Origin: a virus
Length of the DNA stretch: 20,067 nt
Virus record (IMG/VR): IMGVR_UViG_3300042351_000004
Span: 1-20,067 of that record
Strand: one strand, 5' to 3'
Shown here: positions 15,547-20,067 of the stretch, in pieces
Layout of the letters: every line of letters starts with the position of its first letter
Position numbering within the stretch: the first letter of the stretch is position 1
Program-made: the position numbers and the translations under genes
The notes under the pieces: model-generated
What the model saw: only the letters and a program-made list of their open reading frames with translations
The model's database searches: none
What the model was told of the DNA's origin: nothing

Positions 15547-15755
15547 AATATATTCTATCTTTAATGTGTTTAGTTGGCTGTTCCACAGTCCCTATTCTTG
15601 TCCCTGATGCATCTCGACCATCGGTCATGGAAACCGTTATTACCCATGGGATTGATAAGCCTAGTTACTACTGGGTGTTGTGGTATGTACCTGTATTAGT
15701 TGTTGTATTGGGTTGGTCCTATGTCACCTTCATTAAGAAAGGCACTAAAGAATGA
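15543..15755 (+). CDS. Tiny lipoprotein-like membrane protein, spanin or holin candidate
   Basis: This protein has 70 residues. The N-terminus MKYILSLMCLVGCS is a lipoprotein signal with lipobox LVGC, predicting acylation at Cys13. A second hydrophobic segment, about residues 43-65 (YWVLWYVPVLVVVLGWSYV), ends in the basic KKGTKE. A lipoprotein with a C-terminal membrane segment is the layout of the one-piece spanins (T1 gp11 type), but here only about 30 residues lie between the anchors. If the lipobox is not processed, it would be a two-span class II holin-like protein, similar in size to T7 gp17.5 (67 residues). It overlaps its neighbours by ATGA at both ends. Confidence 0.6.
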   Translation: MKYILSLMCLVGCSTVPILVPDASRPSVMETVITHGIDKPSYYWVLWYVPVLVVVLGWSYVTFIKKGTKE

Positions 15756-15991
15756 GTCGTAAACAAACAGTTAATAGGATTTATGATAAGCTGCTGAACG
15801 CATTACTGGAAGATCTATCTGACAGCTCTAAGTGTGGTCCTGGATTATATCAAGTAATCCGTGGAGTCATGCAGGACAATAGAGAGTTATTGGACAGTAT
15901 TCCAAGTGATTCAATGGAAGCGGTTGAGCGGAAGATGGCTGCTTCTGTTCCCTTTAAGTTTGCCTCTACAAACCCAGCACCCCTTCAGTAA
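15752..15991 (+). CDS. terS: Terminase small subunit
   Basis: This 79-residue protein directly precedes TerL, and the T7 small terminase gp18 (89 residues) has the same build. LLEDLSDSSKCGPGLYQVIRG aligns by eye with ADLSDHERRSPQLYNAINK of T7, followed by a charged helix and a short tail. The small subunit recognises the concatemer and stimulates the packaging ATPase. The start overlaps the upstream stop (ATGA). The stop falls in CCC CTT CAG TAA. In the +1 frame the reading continues as FSKAEVTYDAFVPAGATDA to 16043, which looks like a natural acidic C-terminus, so the gene may be frameshifted or may use a CCC-C slip (see findings). The 97-base gap to TerL is otherwise non-coding. Confidence 0.78.
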   Translation: MSRKQTVNRIYDKLLNALLEDLSDSSKCGPGLYQVIRGVMQDNRELLDSIPSDSMEAVERKMAASVPFKFASTNPAPLQ

Positions 15992-16065
15992 GGCTGAGGT
16001 GACCTATGATGCGTTTGTTCCTGCAGGGGCTACAGATGCCTAGGGTAACATAAGAAACGCAACAC

Positions 16066-16084
16066 AGGAGATCCTAGAAAGGAT
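16066..16084 (+). promoter_or_regulatory. Double ribosome site with small hairpin before terL
   Basis: AGGAG (16066-16070) and AAAGG (16078-16082) lie 18 and 6 bases before the TerL ATG. The second is partly held in a 5-bp inverted repeat, ATCCT (16071-16075) and AGGAT (16080-16084), with a 4-base AGAA loop. The hairpin could limit TerL translation. The string ACACAGGAGAT here also occurs before the tail tubular A start (4049-4059). Confidence 0.4.
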
Positions 16085-16088
16085 ACTA

Positions 16089-17777
16089 ATGAATGTACCT
16101 CAAGAGGTGTTAGATGACTTTAGAAATCATCTATATTTTTGTTTCAAGTATTTAGGTCTTGGGTTACCTACCCCAAAGCAGTATGCTATGGCAGAGGTTC
16201 TTCAGAACGGCAGTAATGACTTTTTAATGCAAGCTGGTCGTGGGGATGGTAAGTCTGTTATCAATGCTTGCTTTGTGTCTTGGAAGATTCTTAAAGATAT
16301 TAACAGAACTCAACTTGTTCTTTCAGCTGCTGGGGATAAGGCTATTAAGTTTGTATCTCAGGTTCGTCAGACCCTAGCTTTAGTTCCGTATATGCAACAT
16401 TTGATTCCTCAGGAGTTTGAGAAGGATTCGGCATTCGGGTTTAATGTACATGGTCGTACTAGAATCAGCCAAGATCTTTCGGTATCCGCAAAAGGTATCA
16501 CCAGTCAGATCACAGGATCCCATGCAGATGATATCTTGTGTGATGATATAGAAGTACCTGAGAACTCCGATAGCCCTGCATCCCGTGAAAAGTTATGGGA
16601 TAGGTGTATGGAGTTAGAGAATGTAAGAAACAAAATAGATGATGCAACTATCAGATTCCTAGGGACACCTCAAACAAAAGACTCTATATACAATAAACTT
16701 GCAAGTCTATATACAGTTGTTAAGTTTCCTGCTGTTATGCCTGATATAACATCTCCTCAGGATTGTGAGAATGTTCATAAGTATATCCTTGGTTTAGAAT
16801 TAGAAGCGGGTCAATCAACTCAAGTAGAAAGATTCTCTGATGAAAGACTGTTGGAGATTGAAGCAAAGATTGGTCCCAGCTTATTTGCATTGCACTATAA
16901 GCTTGATACAAGTTCATCCGACAGTAAACGATATCCACTTCATCTTGCAGACTTGTTAGTATTAGATGTTGATGTTGATATCTTTCCTACTAAAGTAACT
17001 TGGTCAAACTCAACACAGAATAAAAGAGTTGCATCCTTTGGTATGCGTGGTGATATCTGTTATGAACCCATGTGGGTATCTTCGGATCATACTGATTATA
17101 TGGAAACAGTATTGTTTATTGATCCATCAGGTCGAGGAGAAGATGAGACAGCTTTATGTGTGGCATCCTTTGTCAATGGTTACATTGTGGTACATGAGTT
17201 GTTTGGTCTTCAAGGAGGATATGATAATATTACTTTACAAAAGATATGTAAGTTAGTTATCCAATACAAGATAAAGAAGATCAGTTATGAATCAAACTAT
17301 GGTGATGGTATGTTTGGTCAGATACTGAAACCAGTCGTTGCATCTTCTTGTGGGCAAGTTGCCATCAAGGAATACAAAGTAACTGGGAATAAGGAGAGTC
17401 GTATCTTGCGGACACTGGAGCCTGTGTTTGCTCAGCATCGTTTAGTGTTTGATACGAAAGCAATTCAAGACAAAGAAAATCAAATACAAATAACGAGAAT
17501 AACAGAAAGACGGGGGTCATTAAAACATGACGATAGAATTGACGTATTATCTGCTGCTGTGTCTTATTGGGCTGATGCCATTGCAATTGATCCTGATACC
17601 GCTATTAAAAAGAATCAATCTGATGAACAAAAAAAGATCACTAAAGACTGGATGTCCAATAAAAGATCATTAGGTTTACTTGGAGAGCGCATCAGTGGAG
17701 CTGTGTTATTGAATGGTCAAGAAGTTGGAAAGAAAAAATCTAAGTTTGGTACTTCAATACTAAAGAGGAGACAATGA
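16089..17777 (+). CDS. terL: Terminase large subunit
   Basis: This 562-residue protein is the packaging motor: an N-terminal ATPase that pumps DNA through the portal and a C-terminal RNase H-like nuclease that cuts the concatemer. The Walker A-type loop GRGDGKS is at residues 50-56, equivalent to FRGVGKS in T7 gp19. ITSQITGSHADDILCDDIEV (residues 137-156) holds the Walker B acidic pair and matches T7 [26 protein letters not shown] at residues 191-196 is the coupling motif. The nuclease motifs are IDPSGRGEDET (D345), YESNYGDGMFG (E401) and HDDRID (D481, D482, D485), almost identical to T7. The length is close to T7 gp19 (586). The stop is overlapped by the next gene (ATGA). All expected catalytic residues are present. 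Confidence 0.97.
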   Translation: MNVPQEVLDDFRNHLYFCFKYLGLGLPTPKQYAMAEVLQNGSNDFLMQAGRGDGKSVINACFVSWKILKDINRTQLVLSAAGDKAIKFVSQVRQTLALVPYMQHLIPQEFEKDSAFGFNVHGRTRISQDLSVSAKGITSQITGSHADDILCDDIEVPENSDSPASREKLWDRCMELENVRNKIDDATIRFLGTPQTKDSIYNKLASLYTVVKFPAVMPDITSPQDCENVHKYILGLELEAGQSTQVERFSDERLLEIEAKIGPSLFALHYKLDTSSSDSKRYPLHLADLLVLDVDVDIFPTKVTWSNSTQNKRVASFGMRGDICYEPMWVSSDHTDYMETVLFIDPSGRGEDETALCVASFVNGYIVVHELFGLQGGYDNITLQKICKLVIQYKIKKISYESNYGDGMFGQILKPVVASSCGQVAIKEYKVTGNKESRILRTLEPVFAQHRLVFDTKAIQDKENQIQITRITERRGSLKHDDRIDVLSAAVSYWADAIAIDPDTAIKKNQSDEQKKITKDWMSNKRSLGLLGERISGAVLLNGQEVGKKKSKFGTSILKRRQ

Positions 17778-18253
17778 ATGCAGTCACAGGCATCGGTCCC
17801 CGCACAGGGACATCGTGGGTCATGGGCAAACTGCAAGAAGCAGGGCTTAAGGTCAATGGTCATAAATTCCTACCTGACCTATTAGTGCCCAAACATAACC
17901 CACAAGGTTACTGGGAGTTAGACCCTGATGAACCAATGCCAACCACAGGCATCAGTAAGTTATGGGGTATCTGGCATAACACAAATGTCAATAAGGTTGT
18001 GGTGTTAGAACGAGCTGATACCAAAGCACAACTAAAGTCAATGGATAAAGTTTTAAAAGATGAGTTACTGCTGCCGAAATGTGCATCACTGTGGAAACCT
18101 GAATGGACATCTAAAGCAGTCTTATCAATGTACATTACAGCAATGAATGAATGGCTAACAACAAGAGACTTAGAAAAGACTATGATAGTTTATACTGAGA
18201 ATCTAAATAACGAAATAGACAATATAATTAAATTCTTACAGGAGGATAACTAA
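17774..18253 (+). CDS. Small sulfotransferase-like P-loop protein
   Basis: This 159-residue protein has the layout of a PAPS-dependent sulfotransferase, which moves a sulfuryl group from PAPS to an acceptor. VTGIGPRTGTSWV (residues 4-16) matches the 5'-phosphosulfate loop (G-PRSGTS/TW type). GYWELDP (residues 45-51) is like the GYWE segment after that loop. VVVLERADTKAQLKSM (residues 75-90), with R80 and S89, fits the strand and helix that bind the 3'-phosphate. MIVYTENLNNEIDNIIKFL (residues 137-155) fits the usual YEDL...L..FL end. It is much shorter than typical enzymes (about 250-350 residues), so substrate-binding parts are reduced. It overlaps TerL by ATGA and the next gene by TAATG, so it is co-translated with virion genes. 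Acceptor and activity are unknown. Confidence 0.7.
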   Translation: MNAVTGIGPRTGTSWVMGKLQEAGLKVNGHKFLPDLLVPKHNPQGYWELDPDEPMPTTGISKLWGIWHNTNVNKVVVLERADTKAQLKSMDKVLKDELLLPKCASLWKPEWTSKAVLSMYITAMNEWLTTRDLEKTMIVYTENLNNEIDNIIKFLQEDN

Positions 18254-18948
18254 TGGGAGTAGCAGCAGGAGTAATGGGTGGGCTTGCTTTAGCGCAAGGA
18301 GTAATGGGTGCTTTTTCAGCAAGCTCAGCAGCATCAGCGCAAGCACAAGCACAAAAACTACAACAACAACAAGCTAATTTTAAGAATGAATGGGCACATG
18401 CAGCTGAGCAACGAAATCAGATGCGTCAGTTCCAAGCAAACCTAGAAAGAAATGCACTGATTGAACGTGGTGCTAATACAGATCGAGCACTAGCTGAATT
18501 GTATTTAGATAAGAACTTTCAGAATGCAAAGGGAACCTTATCAAAGCAAACTGCAGCAACCAATGCTCAGTTTCTTGGAACAATGCAAGCACGTGGTATG
18601 GGGTCAACCTCAGGTACAGCAAGAGCATTGTTACGACAAAACATGTCAGCAGTCAGTGCAAACATGATTGCACTTAAGACAAACTATAGGCAATCCTATA
18701 AGGATATTGAAAATCAACAAAGCCAAAAGCTGGGGCAAAGACAATTTTCTTTTCAAGAACAATCAGTCTTTCTACCAGTTACTGGGGGTATTGCAGATTC
18801 ATCATCAAGTGCATTAACCACAGGTCTTATTAGTGCGGGCATCCAAGGTGTTGCTGCTGGTTACTCAGCAAACCTACAGTATGGTGGTGGTGGTGGTGGT
18901 GGTGGTGATTATACAGCGTCTCCATATTTTGTTGGACCACGACAATAA
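18253..18948 (+). CDS. Internal virion protein, gp14-type
   Basis: This 231-residue protein resembles T7 gp14 (196 residues), a core protein ejected into the cell envelope at infection. It starts with an Ala/Gly-rich hydrophobic stretch (residues 1-30), then has a long Gln/Ala-rich helix (about residues 28-75, with repeated AQAQAQ and LQQQQ). RGMGSTSGTARALLRQN and NIENQQS-like Gln-rich helices follow. The C-terminal part holds eight consecutive glycines (residues 211-218) before a short tail. The strong ribosome site AGGAGG (18240-18245) is 7 bases before the ATG, inside the preceding gene, indicating high expression. The Ala/Gln-rich helix and the pairing with the next gene support the call. 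Confidence 0.82.
   Translation: MGVAAGVMGGLALAQGVMGAFSASSAASAQAQAQKLQQQQANFKNEWAHAAEQRNQMRQFQANLERNALIERGANTDRALAELYLDKNFQNAKGTLSKQTAATNAQFLGTMQARGMGSTSGTARALLRQNMSAVSANMIALKTNYRQSYKDIENQQSQKLGQRQFSFQEQSVFLPVTGGIADSSSSALTTGLISAGIQGVAAGYSANLQYGGGGGGGGDYTASPYFVGPRQ
18883..18906 (+). repeat. (GGT)8 microsatellite coding for eight glycines
   Basis: Eight perfect GGT codons encode Gly211-218 of the gp14-type internal protein. Such pure trinucleotide runs are prone to slippage but keep the frame. The run probably makes a flexible linker near the C-terminus. Confidence 0.97.
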
Positions 18949-18957
18949 GGATAAAAT

Positions 18958-20019
18958 ATGTCACAACTAAACAATAACTTTTACAATGAACTGCAGAATA
19001 TTGCTTCTGCATCTATGCCAGTTACAACTACAAACACAAACCCAACAAACATTGAAGAAGGTTTATCAAAACAAGCTACAGCTAGACTAAAAGAATCAAC
19101 TGATCTTGCAATGCAAATGTATCCATCAGAAGCAGGAGAAAGATTTGATTTCTGGAAGAAACAAAACAACCCAGAAAGTATGGATACAGATACAAAGAAT
19201 GTTTATTGGAAGACATATGAACAGATGCATCCTGAAGGTATTGTTGGGGCTAAAAGAGATTTCGTAGATGTTACTAAGAGAGAGTTAGATGTTATTGGTA
19301 GTAATGTTGGTAAGGAGTATTTCCTAAGGGATAGGTTGGTGAATACACCAGCATGGGCACGTAAAGAATTAGATCCTATTTTAGGTGAACTTAGTGCAAA
19401 CGTTGCTAACTCAAACTACTCTAAATCACAACAAGTCTATATGAAAGATTTAGATCTCAGGGCTTCTCACTTTGCTGCTAAGGCTCAGTTAGATCCTGAT
19501 GTGTCTATAGATACCCATACAGAAGATGCTGTTAAATTGGAACAACTAAATCTTTTAGAATTGGGTACAGTTGTTCAAGGTCGTATAGGTGTTTATAATG
19601 AAGATGGTCAATTCTACCCAGCCTTTGGTATTAAAGATAGAACTGAGATTTTTAAAAAAGATATTGACGCATCTCCTTCTTTGGAAGAACAAAGTGTTGT
19701 TCGTGGTATTGCTCCTAACATTATCCGAAGAGCTGTTGAAGGAAATCTTGCGTTAAACCGAAACAAGATTCAAGCACAAGAACGCACAGGAGAAGCAGTC
19801 GCTACTGAGTATTTAACAACTGGTGCTTTTGGTATTGATAAATGGAATACAGCCTTTGCTATGTTACCTAACGTTACTAATTATGATAAACTAAAACAAG
19901 GTATTCAAGGAGAGATTTCTTCTGGCAGAATAACCTCTGAAAAAGATTTAATAAGAACAATCTATCAATCTATGGTCACTTATGGTCATCTATTTGAAAA
20001 AAATAAGGAACAGAAATAA
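18958..20019 (+). CDS. Putative internal virion protein (gp15-type position)
   Basis: This 353-residue hydrophilic, mostly helical protein is rich in Glu, Lys, Gln and Asn and has no signal or membrane segment. It follows the gp14-type gene after 9 bases, the place of the gp15-type core protein in T7. The N-terminus is Asn/Thr-rich (NNNFYNELQNIASASM, then TTTNTNPTN), followed by charged helices such as RDFVDVTKRELDVIGSNVG and DRLVNTPAWARKELDPI. T7 gp15 has 747 residues, so this protein would be less than half that length. Either the family member is short here or its function is split with the next gene, which starts at the overlapping TAATG. I recognise no motif that proves the family. AAGGAT lies 7 bases before the ATG. 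Confidence 0.65.
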   Translation: MSQLNNNFYNELQNIASASMPVTTTNTNPTNIEEGLSKQATARLKESTDLAMQMYPSEAGERFDFWKKQNNPESMDTDTKNVYWKTYEQMHPEGIVGAKRDFVDVTKRELDVIGSNVGKEYFLRDRLVNTPAWARKELDPILGELSANVANSNYSKSQQVYMKDLDLRASHFAAKAQLDPDVSIDTHTEDAVKLEQLNLLELGTVVQGRIGVYNEDGQFYPAFGIKDRTEIFKKDIDASPSLEEQSVVRGIAPNIIRRAVEGNLALNRNKIQAQERTGEAVATEYLTTGAFGIDKWNTAFAMLPNVTNYDKLKQGIQGEISSGRITSEKDLIRTIYQSMVTYGHLFEKNKEQK

Positions 20020-20067
20020 TGCCTCCACTTCAGCCTCTTCAACAAACAATCTTTGAACAAGGTCCAC
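20019..20067 (+). CDS. Start of a further gene, cut by window edge
   Basis: An ATG overlaps the previous stop by one base (TAATG) and opens MPPLQPLQQTIFEQGP up to the window end. With only 16 residues nothing can be assigned. From position it is likely the next internal virion protein (gp15/gp16-type). Confidence 0.6.
   Translation, partial: MPPLQPLQQTIFEQGP

Noticed and set aside
15861-16043. 60-codon + strand frame starting inside TerS as a separate gene
   Set aside because: The first 40 residues look non-coding (Trp/Leu/Arg-rich, overlapping TerS). Only the last 19 residues look coding, which is treated as a possible TerS frameshift instead.
18830-19012. Minus-strand frame with a run of histidines
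   Set aside because: The histidines are the antisense of the (GGT)8 glycine run. No independent support for a gene.
1-20067. tRNA genes and attachment sites
   Set aside because: The few gaps between genes are short and none shows a cloverleaf or T-arm sequence. No integrase is present to suggest an attachment site.

Overview
The window is one strand-coherent stretch of a T7-like (autographivirus-type) podovirus genome. All 21 credible protein-coding genes read on the + strand and are tightly packed, often with ATGA or TAATG overlaps. The base composition is AT-rich (about 40% GC by eye). Identification rests on recognisable T7-type portal, scaffold, capsid, tail tubular A and B, gp17-type fibre, TerS, TerL and gp14-type internal protein sequences. 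The host cannot be read from the window. The style of the fibre modules (GGTG repeats, VTTAKIAD repeats, AWVNF C-terminal domain) is one I associate with aquatic phages, but that is an inference. No integrase, RNA polymerase, DNA replication gene, endolysin, tRNA or CRISPR array is visible.

Layout: (1) 2-4731, head and connector: the 3' part of the portal gene, an unrecognised 176-residue protein, scaffold, an intergenic region with hairpins, major capsid protein, a strong intrinsic terminator, and tail tubular protein A. (2) 4737-7709, tail tubular protein B (nozzle), with an inserted Gly/Thr-rich module. (3) 7723-14366, an expanded adhesion region: a short 158-residue fibre-like protein, an 861-residue repeat-rich fibre, a 602-residue fibre with YadA-like head repeats in a GC-rich patch, a 94-residue unknown protein, and a fibre with a T7 gp17-like N-terminus and ten 30-bp repeats. 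(4) 14384-14808, two small genes of the kind that follow tail fibre genes. (5) 14831-15755, three small membrane or lipoprotein genes, probably holin/spanin functions. (6) 15752-17777, TerS and TerL. (7) 17774-18253, a small sulfotransferase-like protein translationally coupled to TerL. (8) 18253-20067, internal virion proteins, the last one cut by the window edge.

Together these genes build the capsid around a scaffold, close it with portal and tail tube proteins, attach several fibres, package DNA and probably disrupt the envelope. Three points stand out. The internal virion genes follow the terminase instead of lying between tail tubular B and the fibre as in T7. A sulfotransferase-like gene sits inside the late structural operon. 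Three consecutive fibre genes share related N-termini. Two smaller points need checking: a possible +1 frameshifted C-terminus of TerS, and an unusually small lipoprotein with a C-terminal membrane segment.
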